Assembly: GCA_005799205.1 (NCBI GenBank)
Contig: SYHM01000002.1
Coordinates: forward strand, 1 to 8,608
Direction: 5' to 3'
DNA from: Planctomycetia bacterium
GTDB lineage: Bacteria > Planctomycetota > Phycisphaerae > Phycisphaerales > SM1A02
Length of the DNA: 8,608 nt
Part shown: piece after piece, positions 1-6,362 of the stretch
Layout of the letters: each line of letters begins with the position of its first letter
How positions within the stretch are numbered: the first letter of the stretch is position 1
Position numbers and translations under genes: made by a program
Notes under the pieces: generated by a model
Seen by the model: only the letters and a program-made list of their open reading frames with translations
Database searches by the model: none
Told to the model about the DNA's origin: nothing

Positions 1-324
1 GAGGGCGCGGTTCACGGAGAGTCGATCGCCATCGAGTCGCTCGTACGAACCGAGTACTTCGATGTGGAACGGTGGACGGTCAAAAGCGGCACGATCCTCG
101 AACACGATGGAATCGGAGTGCCCGTGACGTGGACGATTCTCGAAGGCGAGTTCACCGCAGACTGCTTCGGCAGCACGCTCTGCCGAGGCGACACCCTTGT
201 GCTGCCAGCAGAACACACAGGACTTCGCGGCGCCTCTGGATCGCACGGGGTCGAGCTGCTCGTCACCACCATTCCAGGAACCCCTGATTCGAACGAAGAA
301 TTCGGCGGAATTCAGCGCACCTAA
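1..324 (+). CDS. manA: Mannose-6-phosphate isomerase, class I, C-terminal part (5' end outside window)
   Basis: Reading frame 1 is open from the first base to a TAA at 322-324, giving the last 107 residues of a protein that begins upstream. The fragment reads as the C-terminal cupin part of class I phosphomannose isomerase. It has a segment SLVRTEYFDVERW, which in this family follows the linker before the last beta-barrel, then W-x-I-L-E-G-E-F and a G-D-T-L-V-L-P-A-E turn typical of a cupin strand pair. The family enzyme is cytoplasmic and zinc-dependent and interconverts fructose-6-phosphate and mannose-6-phosphate, feeding GDP-mannose and polysaccharide synthesis. The metal-binding residues lie mostly upstream, so activity cannot be judged here. 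The gap to atpD is 68 bp on the same strand, so read-through is possible but unproven. Another sugar-phosphate cupin isomerase is the main alternative. Confidence 0.65.
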   Translation, partial: EGAVHGESIAIESLVRTEYFDVERWTVKSGTILEHDGIGVPVTWTILEGEFTADCFGSTLCRGDTLVLPAEHTGLRGASGSHGVELLVTTIPGTPDSNEEFGGIQRT

Positions 325-392
325 GCCGTGGACGAGTCGCGGCCCGCCCGCTACCCTTGCGCTCCCTCATTTCGACCAAAGACGAGAAAACC

Positions 393-1835
393 ATGGCAAC
401 GACTGGCACAATCACTCAAATCATCGGCTCAACCTTCGACGCTCAGTTTCCTGAGGATGCGCTTCCTGAGATCTACAACGCGCTCAAGATTGAGTTCACC
501 TTTCGCGGCGAAAAGTTGACCCTCATGGGTGAGGTCGCCAAGCACCTCGGGGGTGGCGAGGTACGTTGCGTTGCGCTCGCGTCGACTGACGGCATCAAGC
601 GCGGCGATGTGTGCGTCGACACGGGACTGCCCGTGACCGTTCCCGTCGGTGAGGCGGTCCTTGGCCGCGTCTTCAATCTGCTGGGTCAAGAAATCGATGA
701 ACGGGGACCGATTGCAAAGGCTGAGCGCATGCCAATTCACCGGCTCGCGCCACCATTTGTCGACCTCAATCCAAAGACCGAAGTGCTGCAGACTGGAATC
801 AAGGTCATCGATCTTCTCTGCCCGTTTGTTCGCGGTGGAAAGATCGGACTCTTCGGCGGCGCGGGCGTCGGCAAGACCGTCGTGATCCAAGAGATGATCG
901 CGCGCGTTGCACGAAACTTCGGTGGTTATTCAGTCTTCGCAGGAGTCGGCGAGCGCACTCGTGAGGGCAACGATCTTTGGCTCGAAATGCAAGAGGCTGA
1001 GTACACCGACTCAACTGGCAAGAAGTGCCACGTGCTCGATAAGGTCGCAATGGTCTTCGGCCAGATGAATGAACCACCTGGCGCGCGTCTTCGCGTGGCG
1101 CTCAGCGCGCTCACCATGGCAGAGGCCTTCCGCGACAAGAGCGGTAAAGAAACCCTCTTCTTCGTCGACAATGTCTTCCGCTTCACCCAAGCGGGTTCTG
1201 AGGTTTCTGCGCTCTTGGGCCGCATGCCGAGCGCCGTGGGATATCAGCCGACGCTCTCGACTGAGATGGGCCAGCTGCAAGAGCGCATCACTTCAACGAA
1301 GGCGGGCGCGATCACCAGCGTGCAGGCGATCTATGTTCCTGCAGACGACTTGACCGATCCTGCTCCGGCAACAACATTCAGCCATCTTGATGCGTTCATC
1401 GTTCTCGAGCGCAAGATCGCTGAGAAGGGCATTTATCCAGCAGTCGATCCGCTCGCATCGACGAGCCGCATTCTCGATCCTCAAGTTGTTGGTGAACGAC
1501 AGTATCGCGTGGCGCGCCGCGTGCAAGGAATCTTGCAGCGTTACAAGGACCTGCAGGACATCATTGCAATTCTCGGAGTCGACGAACTTTCAGAAGAAGA
1601 CAAGTTGGCCGTGTCGCGCGCCCGCAAGATCGCGCGCTTCCTCTCGCCGCCGTTCTATGTCGGCGAAGTCTTCACGGGACTCCCCGGCGTGACCTGCTCG
1701 CTTGAAGAGACGATCGACAGTTTCGAAAGACTCTGCGACGGAGAGGGCGACGATCTTCCTGAAGGTGCCTTCATGTACGTGGGCACGCTCGAGGATGCAC
1801 GCAAGAAGGCTGCGAAGATGGCCGCTGCGGTCTGA
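393..1835 (+). CDS. atpD: F-type ATP synthase, F1 subunit beta
   Basis: This 480-residue protein is the catalytic subunit of F1, which makes ATP from ADP and phosphate using the proton (or sodium) gradient at the inner membrane. Visible motifs are the Walker A loop GGAGVGKT (155-162), catalytic Glu187 and Arg188 in GERTREGND, the Walker B strand ending FFVDN (256-260), MPSAVGYQPTL, Tyr314 in YVPADDLTDPAP (adenine contact) and the DELSEED lever (397-403). All key residues are intact. It is about 20 residues longer than the E. coli subunit, partly from an insertion near 203-213. The start is ATG at 393, which gives the usual N-terminus; an in-frame TTG at 357 would add 12 atypical residues. The SD is weak (GACGAG). 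The usual partners atpG and atpC are not adjacent: upstream is manA and downstream a gene on the other strand. Substitutions VLER (for VLSR) and FMYVG look planctomycete-like. Confidence 0.97.
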   Translation: MATTGTITQIIGSTFDAQFPEDALPEIYNALKIEFTFRGEKLTLMGEVAKHLGGGEVRCVALASTDGIKRGDVCVDTGLPVTVPVGEAVLGRVFNLLGQEIDERGPIAKAERMPIHRLAPPFVDLNPKTEVLQTGIKVIDLLCPFVRGGKIGLFGGAGVGKTVVIQEMIARVARNFGGYSVFAGVGERTREGNDLWLEMQEAEYTDSTGKKCHVLDKVAMVFGQMNEPPGARLRVALSALTMAEAFRDKSGKETLFFVDNVFRFTQAGSEVSALLGRMPSAVGYQPTLSTEMGQLQERITSTKAGAITSVQAIYVPADDLTDPAPATTFSHLDAFIVLERKIAEKGIYPAVDPLASTSRILDPQVVGERQYRVARRVQGILQRYKDLQDIIAILGVDELSEEDKLAVSRARKIARFLSPPFYVGEVFTGLPGVTCSLEETIDSFERLCDGEGDDLPEGAFMYVGTLEDARKKAAKMAAAV

Positions 1836-1845
1836 ACTGGCCGAG

Positions 1846-2202
1846 TCACCGCTCCCAGTACGGTTTTTGCCAGCCAGAGACTGCCCCAGAGGCATCGAAG
1901 TAGACCACCCAGACGCGATCTGGCGGCGGCTGGTCTTGAAACATCGCGCTTGATGCGAGCGACGAGAGGTTGTCTCCATACTGCCAGCGCGCTGGAACAT
2001 CGATTAACCCGTTGGCATTGAGTTGCGCTGGATACTTCGACGAAGGCTCCCCTAGAAGCGCGATCACCTTCGACTGATCCATCCCATTGTGTAACTGCTC
2101 GAATGAGCCCTGCCGCGGTGATTGGCAACTGCAGATGAGTGCACACGCGGCAATCGCGCACCCAAGTTGCCAGCACAAGCCGTTGATCGCGCTCATTCTC
2201 AT
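1846..2202 (-). CDS. Small predicted outer-membrane lipoprotein, BamE/SmpA-like fold
   Basis: This 118-residue protein has a lipoprotein signal: MRM start, hydrophobic stretch (about 8-24) and lipobox I-C-S-C with Cys26 as the predicted lipidated residue. The mature part begins with a short polar linker, then GMDQSKVIALLGEP (40-53), the pattern seen at the first helix of BamE/SmpA/OmlA-type domains. It ends in strands WVVYFDASGAVSGWQKP, like the V-x-F-x-x-x-G-x-V strand pair of that fold. BamE helps the Bam complex insert outer-membrane beta-barrels, but many unrelated small lipoproteins share the fold, so the function is open. ATG at 2202 (or 2196) was chosen because it puts the signal peptide at the N-terminus; longer in-frame starts would run into the divergent peptidase gene. 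No SD is seen. The stop lies 10 bp from the atpD stop, tail-to-tail. Confidence 0.7.
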   Translation of the reverse strand: MRMSAINGLCWQLGCAIAACALICSCQSPRQGSFEQLHNGMDQSKVIALLGEPSSKYPAQLNANGLIDVPARWQYGDNLSSLASSAMFQDQPPPDRVWVVYFDASGAVSGWQKPYWER

Positions 2203-2213
2203 CGCTTGAGAAT
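2195..2213. repeat. Perfect inverted repeat over the lipoprotein start, possible operator
   Basis: ATTCTCA (2195-2201) and its exact reverse complement TGAGAAT (2207-2213) are separated by TCGCT. The repeat covers the first codons of the lipoprotein gene and lies about 30 bp before the divergent peptidase start, a plausible place for a dual-acting regulator. The 10-mer CTCATTCTCA (2192-2201) also occurs inside the palindrome upstream of iscS (6369-6378). The half-site order here is reversed relative to a Fur box, so binding by the same protein is not assured. Chance remains possible because half the element is coding. Confidence 0.35.
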
Positions 2214-2234
2214 AACGGCACGATCGTTCACAAT
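2206..2234 (+). promoter_or_regulatory. Candidate sigma70-type promoter for the M3-like peptidase gene
   Basis: TTGAGA (2206-2211, 5 of 6 to the -35 consensus) is followed after 17 bp by CACAAT (2229-2234, 4 of 6 to TATAAT). Transcription would start near 2241, only about 3 nt before the ATG at 2244, implying a nearly leaderless mRNA. This agrees with the lack of a Shine-Dalgarno sequence there. The -35 overlaps one arm of the inverted repeat. Prediction by eye only. Confidence 0.3.
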
Positions 2235-2243
2235 GCAGTTGCC

Positions 2244-4220
2244 ATGATTCCATCAATTGCCACAATCGTCGAGTCGCTCGTTCCTGTCTATGGCGAATGC
2301 GAACGAACGCGCATTACGCGTGGGGTCGGTCAGGTTGCTGCCTGCTGGCGAGATGATGATGGCACATCAGACGAACTTGCTGCTTTCTGCACAGCCCGGT
2401 TCGTTGCCGAAGGGCCGCAGCTGTCGCGACTGCTCTCACGTATCGAAGGTGCGCTTGAGCAGATCACCGGACACCTCTATGAGATGCGTCGAACGCTTCG
2501 GCGCCATAGCGACCTCGCGGGAGATGAGTTTCCCGGAATCGACGACATGCTCGCGATGTTTGATCCAGCACCCGATCTTTCAGAGCAGATGTATCGCCAG
2601 AAGCTCGGCTTCGTCGCACTCTTGAACTTTCCACGCGAGACGCTCGATGTGATGCTGGCAGAAGGGTCATCGTGGGATGACGCACGGTGGGCGAGCGTGC
2701 GAATTGCACAGCAGTTCACGGCGCGACTTCCAAAAGAACTCGCCGACGAGTCACGGCGCGTGAGCCACAGCGCTCAGCAATGGGTGGCGGCCTTTCATAT
2801 TCCAGTCGGCACGCTGGTCGATTCGACTGGCACTCGCTGGTTCGAGAACGATCGAGCCCTCTTGACGCACTGGATCGTTCGCGAAGAAATCAAGGGTCAA
2901 TACAACGACCGCAATGGCGTCACTCGACAGCGGGCGCTTGCTGGAGTGCTTGGCCGCGCGATCGACGGCGGTGTGCCACTGAGTGTGATGAATCGCTCGA
3001 ACACCAGCGACTGGAACGCGCAGTCAAACACCATCGCGGGGGTACCCGTGAGGAGCGACACCATGGGTCTCGCCCGCTACGAACGCCTTCTCGATCAGTT
3101 CGCCCTCGCGCGCAAGTATGACGCCTACTACCCCGAGTACCCCACTGCGATCGCCCGCAAATTCGAACTTGCCCGCGAGATGACCGAACAAAGCGTCGAG
3201 CAATTGCTCATCGATCTGCTTGACCATCCGGTGCGAACCGCACTCGCGGACTACCTGCGCAGTCGCCTTGGACGCGAGCTCGAGCCATTCGACATCTACT
3301 TCGATGACATTGCAGAATCGCGCCCCGCATCCGAACTCAACGCTGCCGTGCGCGCCCTCTTTCCAGACGAAAAGGCATTTGAGCGCGCGCTGCCTCAGAC
3401 GCTGCGCGGGCTCGGATTCTGTGCCGCTGATGCCGACTTCCTTGGATCGCGCATCCGAGTTGAGATCGCGCGAGGCTCAGGACATGCGATGCGCCCCTAC
3501 CTCGTTGAGTATGGAGCATGGCTTCGCACCGGCCGACTCAAGGATGAGTTTGGGTGGGACGGCTTCGACACCGCAATGCACGAACTTGGTCACAACCTTG
3601 AACAACTCTGCTCGACATTTTTCGCGCCGCGCCCGTCACTGCGAGGAGTGCCCAACACCGCCTGCACCGAGGCGTTCGCATTCCTCTACCAATCACTGGG
3701 CAAGCGCGTGCTTGGCATCGAACCGCCTGGTGGATCAGCGCGCGCGTTCGCAATCGACAGCGTGCAAACCATGCTCGCTGCGGCGCAGATTGCTGGACCA
3801 AGCCTCCTCGAGCTGCATGTCTGGCGCTGGATGTACGCCAATCCGTCGGCGACGGCGGCAGCACTTCGCGAGCAAGTCCTCGCCATCGCAGATCGGCTTT
3901 GGGTGCGCTACTACGAACGCGATTTTGGGAAGGATTCCAATCGACTCCTCGCGGCCTACCAGCACATGGTCGCCCACCCGCTCTACCTCGCTGATTACAC
4001 ACTCGGTCATGTCATGAGCCACCAGATTCGCTCATTCATGCGCGACAAGGACATCGCGTCTGAGACGCGCCGAATCACGTCCCTCGGGCGGTTGACTCCT
4101 GAACTCTGGATGCAACGCGCAGTTGGCATGCGAATCTCTGCGACACCGCTCGCGGACGACACGCGCGAGGCGCTGACATTGCTCGAATCAAGCGCGCCCC
4201 GAGCCGTGGCTACGCGCTGA
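2244..4220 (+). CDS. M3-like zinc metallopeptidase (thimet oligopeptidase/PepF-type gluzincin)
   Basis: This protein has 658 residues and no signal peptide or membrane segment, so it is probably cytoplasmic. The zinc motif is HELGH at 446-450 in the context FDTAMHELGHNLEQ. Twenty-six residues after the second His, Glu476 in NTACTEAFAF fits as the third zinc ligand, and PSLRGVPNTACTEAFAF matches the layout of M3 enzymes (PSLSGT...DFVEFPSQ). A late segment HPLYLADYTLGHVMSHQI (578-595) supplies Tyr581, Tyr585 and His589, where M3 enzymes carry substrate-binding Tyr/His residues. Residues 1-440 are mostly helical, as expected of the half that encloses the active-site channel. Length fits M3 (about 560-700). 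Such enzymes degrade short peptides. The ATG at 2244 is the first possible start and has no clear SD. The 3' end overlaps the A-type carrier gene by 11 bp on the opposite strand. The sequence is divergent from pepF and dcp/prlC, so no symbol is given; M2 or another gluzincin family is the alternative. Confidence 0.75.
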   Translation: MIPSIATIVESLVPVYGECERTRITRGVGQVAACWRDDDGTSDELAAFCTARFVAEGPQLSRLLSRIEGALEQITGHLYEMRRTLRRHSDLAGDEFPGIDDMLAMFDPAPDLSEQMYRQKLGFVALLNFPRETLDVMLAEGSSWDDARWASVRIAQQFTARLPKELADESRRVSHSAQQWVAAFHIPVGTLVDSTGTRWFENDRALLTHWIVREEIKGQYNDRNGVTRQRALAGVLGRAIDGGVPLSVMNRSNTSDWNAQSNTIAGVPVRSDTMGLARYERLLDQFALARKYDAYYPEYPTAIARKFELAREMTEQSVEQLLIDLLDHPVRTALADYLRSRLGRELEPFDIYFDDIAESRPASELNAAVRALFPDEKAFERALPQTLRGLGFCAADADFLGSRIRVEIARGSGHAMRPYLVEYGAWLRTGRLKDEFGWDGFDTAMHELGHNLEQLCSTFFAPRPSLRGVPNTACTEAFAFLYQSLGKRVLGIEPPGGSARAFAIDSVQTMLAAAQIAGPSLLELHVWRWMYANPSATAAALREQVLAIADRLWVRYYERDFGKDSNRLLAAYQHMVAHPLYLADYTLGHVMSHQIRSFMRDKDIASETRRITSLGRLTPELWMQRAVGMRISATPLADDTREALTLLESSAPRAVATR

Positions 4221-4626
4221 AGCTGCTGCCGCATCCGCATGAAGAATTGGCGTTCGGATTATTGAAGACGAAGCCGCGGCCCATGATTTCATCCTTGAAA
4301 TCGACCGTGGTGCCGTTGAGATAGAGATACGACTTTGGATCGCAGACAACTCGCACCGTGAACTCGTCGCCACCCTCGGCGACCGCCGTCGCGACCGTGC
4401 CGCCCTCTGAACTCGAAACTGCCTTCGCTGGGCGACGGTGAAACGAGTACGACCAGCACTCATCGCTCTCCTTCTGCACCTCAGTCAGATCGAGGATGTA
4501 CGAAAAACCAGAGCACCCGCCGCCTTTCACACCAACACGCAGGCAAATCTTGGTCGGATCGAGCCCCTGCTGCTGAATGATGGTGTCAATCTCACGTCCG
4601 GCGGTTTCAGTCACGATCAGTGGCAT
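4210..4626 (-). CDS. iscA: A-type Fe-S cluster carrier (HesB/IscA/ErpA family) with internal insertion
   Basis: This 138-residue protein is predicted to receive Fe-S clusters from IscU and pass them to target enzymes in the cytoplasm. The three conserved cluster-binding cysteines are present: Cys38 in GGGCSGFSY, and Cys130 and Cys132 in NPNANSSCGCGSSF. GGGCSGF and the CGCGSSFSA tail are closer to ErpA than to E. coli IscA, so the symbol reflects operon position more than subtype. The usual family length is about 105-120. The excess is an insertion of roughly 28 residues between about 55 and 88, rich in Ser, Ala, Gly and Glu, before the VVCDPKSYLYLNG strand. Extra cysteines are Cys28, Cys57 and Cys95. 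It is the third gene of the operon, 21 bp after iscU, with an AAGGA ribosome site upstream. Its stop overlaps the peptidase gene tail-to-tail. Confidence 0.88.
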   Translation of the reverse strand: MPLIVTETAGREIDTIIQQQGLDPTKICLRVGVKGGGCSGFSYILDLTEVQKESDECWSYSFHRRPAKAVSSSEGGTVATAVAEGGDEFTVRVVCDPKSYLYLNGTTVDFKDEIMGRGFVFNNPNANSSCGCGSSFSA

Positions 4627-4647
4627 TTCAAGGTTCCTTGGTTTGAC

Positions 4648-5076
4648 TCAGGTGGTTGAACAACTCGTCGCAGCGGCCGGTGCCGCTGACTTCTTCTTCC
4701 AATCTTCAATCGCACTTCGGATCGAATCCTCGGCGAGCACACTGCAGTGAATCTTCACTGGTGGCAGGCTGAGTTCTTCGACGATTTGCGTGTTTCTGAT
4801 TGTAAGCGCCTCGTCAACAGACTTGCCCTTGATCCACTCGGTGGCAAGCGACGAACTCGCGATCGCCGATCCACATCCGAAGCACTTGAACTTTGCGTCT
4901 TCGATGATGCCTTGGTCACTCACCCGAATCTGCAATTGCATGACGTCGCCGCACTCTGGAGCTCCGACGATGCCGATGCCAATATCACGACGGGCCGCGA
5001 CATCCTTTGAGGTTCCAAATGAGCCGACATTTCGTGGGTGTTCGTAGTGGTCGATGACTTTGGGGCTGTATGCCAT
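4648..5076 (-). CDS. iscU: Fe-S cluster assembly scaffold IscU
   Basis: This 142-residue protein is the scaffold on which IscS-derived sulfur and iron form a [2Fe-2S] cluster. The match to the Isc-type scaffold is strong from the first residues (MAYSPKVIDHYEHPRNVGSF). Ligands are all present: Cys42 and Asp44 in GAPECGDVM, Cys68 in GCGSAIASSS, and His110-Cys111. LPPVK (104-108), the peptide that the HscA chaperone binds, is intact although no hscA is nearby. Compared with E. coli IscU (128 aa), there are a few extra residues near 21-31 and a C-terminal tail (about 130-142) rich in Ala, Ser and Thr with Cys139. Cys65 just before the GCGS motif is also extra. The start has a good ribosome site (AAGGA, 6-nt spacer). 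It lies 23 bp after iscS, almost certainly in one transcript. Confidence 0.97.
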   Translation of the reverse strand: MAYSPKVIDHYEHPRNVGSFGTSKDVAARRDIGIGIVGAPECGDVMQLQIRVSDQGIIEDAKFKCFGCGSAIASSSLATEWIKGKSVDEALTIRNTQIVEELSLPPVKIHCSVLAEDSIRSAIEDWKKKSAAPAAATSCSTT

Positions 5077-5099
5077 GGTGGTTCCTTCTTCTGCCAGAG

Positions 5100-6344
5100 C
5101 TAGTGGGATTGCCAGACGATCTTCGAGAGGTCAATTCCCTCTTTGTGGAGGTCGTAGAGCGGACTCAGTCTGCGCAGGTGACCCACAGCGTTCGAGATCA
5201 TCTCAATTGCCGAGTCGATCTCTGCGTCGGTCGTCCACCGACCGAGCGAGAGGCGCAACGACGAATGCGCGAGGTCGTCGCCGATCCCAAGGCTCTTGAG
5301 CACATAGGAGGGTTCAAGGCTTGCACTCGTGCAAGCTGATCCTGACGAGCACGCGATCTCTCGCACTCCCATCATGAGGCTTTCACCTTCGACGAATCCG
5401 AACGAGATATTCGTGATGTTGGGAACCCGTTTCGTCGCGTGGCCGTTCACCACTGTGACTTCGATCCGCTTGACGAGTTCTGCCTCGAGTCGACAGCGCA
5501 TTGCGAGTAACCGCGATGCCTCGGCATCCATCGATGCCGCGCAGAGTTCACACGCCTTGCCGAATCCGACGATTCCAGGAACATTGAGGGTTCCCGACCG
5601 CATACCACGCTCTTGGCCGCCGCCATCTTGCAGCGCCTCGAGTCGAACGCGCGGCTTTCGACGGCGAACATAGAGGGCGCCAACTCCCTTGGGACCGTAC
5701 ATCTTGTGGCCGCTCCACGAGAGCAAGTCGACATGATCAGTTTCGACGTTGGTGGGCATCTTGCCAACCCACTGCGTTGCGTCGGTGTGAAAGATCACCT
5801 CACGCTCGTGGCAGAGCTTGCCGATCTGCGGCACCTCGTTGATCGTTCCCAGTTCGTTGTTCGCCCACATGATCGAGACCAAGATCGTGTCGGGACGCAA
5901 TGCTGCCTGCACCATCGCAGCTGTGATTACCCCATCTGGCGGCGGAGTGATGAATGTCGCGTCGAACCCTTCGCGCATGAGGCGGCGGATCGGATCGAGC
6001 ACCGCCTTGTGTTCGTGCGATGCCGTGACGATGTGCCCTCGGCCACTCTGACCTACCGGCGCACGCGCGTAGATCTCGGCGGCACCTTTGATTGCGAGGT
6101 TGTTCGATTCGGTCGATCCAGAGGTAAAAATGACTTCCTTGGCTTGCGCACCGATGAGTGTCGCGGCCTGCTCTCGGGCGATCTCGATGCCATCTTCGGC
6201 CTCCCAGCCAAAGCGATGGTTACGGCTGCCAGCGTTGCCGAATCGCTCGTTGAAGTAGGGAAGCATCGCTTCGACCACGCGTGGATCGCATCGGGTGGTT
6301 GCAGCGTTGTCGAGGTAGATCGGTTGCTTTTGGGTTGAAATCAC
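5100..6344 (-). CDS. iscS: Cysteine desulfurase IscS (PLP-dependent)
   Basis: This 414-residue enzyme converts L-cysteine to alanine and passes the sulfur as a persulfide to IscU and, in many bacteria, to tRNA thiolation and other sulfur pathways. Visible landmarks are YLDNAATT, His112 in SHEHKAVLD, Asp188 and Gln191 in TDATQ, the PLP lysine Lys214 in SGHKMYGPKG, GGGQERGMRSGT, and catalytic Cys338 on the flexible loop SSGSACTSASLEPSYVL. The C-terminus (LSPLYDLHKEGIDLSKIVW) matches E. coli IscS closely, marking it as group I IscS rather than NifS or SufS. GTG at 6344 is chosen because AGAAGGA sits 5 nt upstream and gives the standard N-terminus; the frame stays open to 6509, but that would overlap panC. 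It is first in the iscS-iscU-A-type operon. No iscR precedes it; a Fur-box-like palindrome lies 19-35 nt upstream of the start codon. Confidence 0.97.
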   Translation of the reverse strand: MISTQKQPIYLDNAATTRCDPRVVEAMLPYFNERFGNAGSRNHRFGWEAEDGIEIAREQAATLIGAQAKEVIFTSGSTESNNLAIKGAAEIYARAPVGQSGRGHIVTASHEHKAVLDPIRRLMREGFDATFITPPPDGVITAAMVQAALRPDTILVSIMWANNELGTINEVPQIGKLCHEREVIFHTDATQWVGKMPTNVETDHVDLLSWSGHKMYGPKGVGALYVRRRKPRVRLEALQDGGGQERGMRSGTLNVPGIVGFGKACELCAASMDAEASRLLAMRCRLEAELVKRIEVTVVNGHATKRVPNITNISFGFVEGESLMMGVREIACSSGSACTSASLEPSYVLKSLGIGDDLAHSSLRLSLGRWTTDAEIDSAIEMISNAVGHLRRLSPLYDLHKEGIDLSKIVWQSH

Positions 6345-6349
6345 GGACT

Positions 6350-6356
6350 TCCTTCT
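6350..6356 (-). promoter_or_regulatory. Ribosome binding site fixing the GTG start of iscS
   Basis: AGAAGGA on the minus strand lies 5 nt before GTG 6344. It decides the start against a much longer in-frame extension to 6509. A near-identical site (GAAGGAA) precedes iscU, so the isc genes use canonical SD initiation, unlike several neighbours. Confidence 0.75.
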
Positions 6357-6362
6357 CGTAAA

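Noticed and set aside
298..313. Two GAATTC hexamers 10 bp apart at the end of manA
   Set aside because: They are explained by the coding sequence and show no operator-like symmetry beyond the hexamers themselves.
325..392. Promoter for atpD in the gap after manA
   Set aside because: No -35/-10 pair with acceptable matches and spacing was found; atpD may be read from upstream or use a promoter I cannot recognise.
429..890. 153-codon open frame antisense to atpD
   Set aside because: It lies wholly inside the conserved atpD coding region. Its composition reflects the mirrored GC-rich codons, and it shows no recognisable domain or ribosome site.
3220..4017. 265-codon open frame overlapping the metallopeptidase on the same strand
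   Set aside because: It is a shifted frame of a gene whose own frame carries HELGH and family motifs; the alternative product is Ser/Arg-rich and unrecognisable.
5613..6338. 241-codon open frame antisense to iscS
   Set aside because: iscS is unmistakable on the minus strand across this whole interval; the antisense frame is a by-product of codon bias and has no motif.
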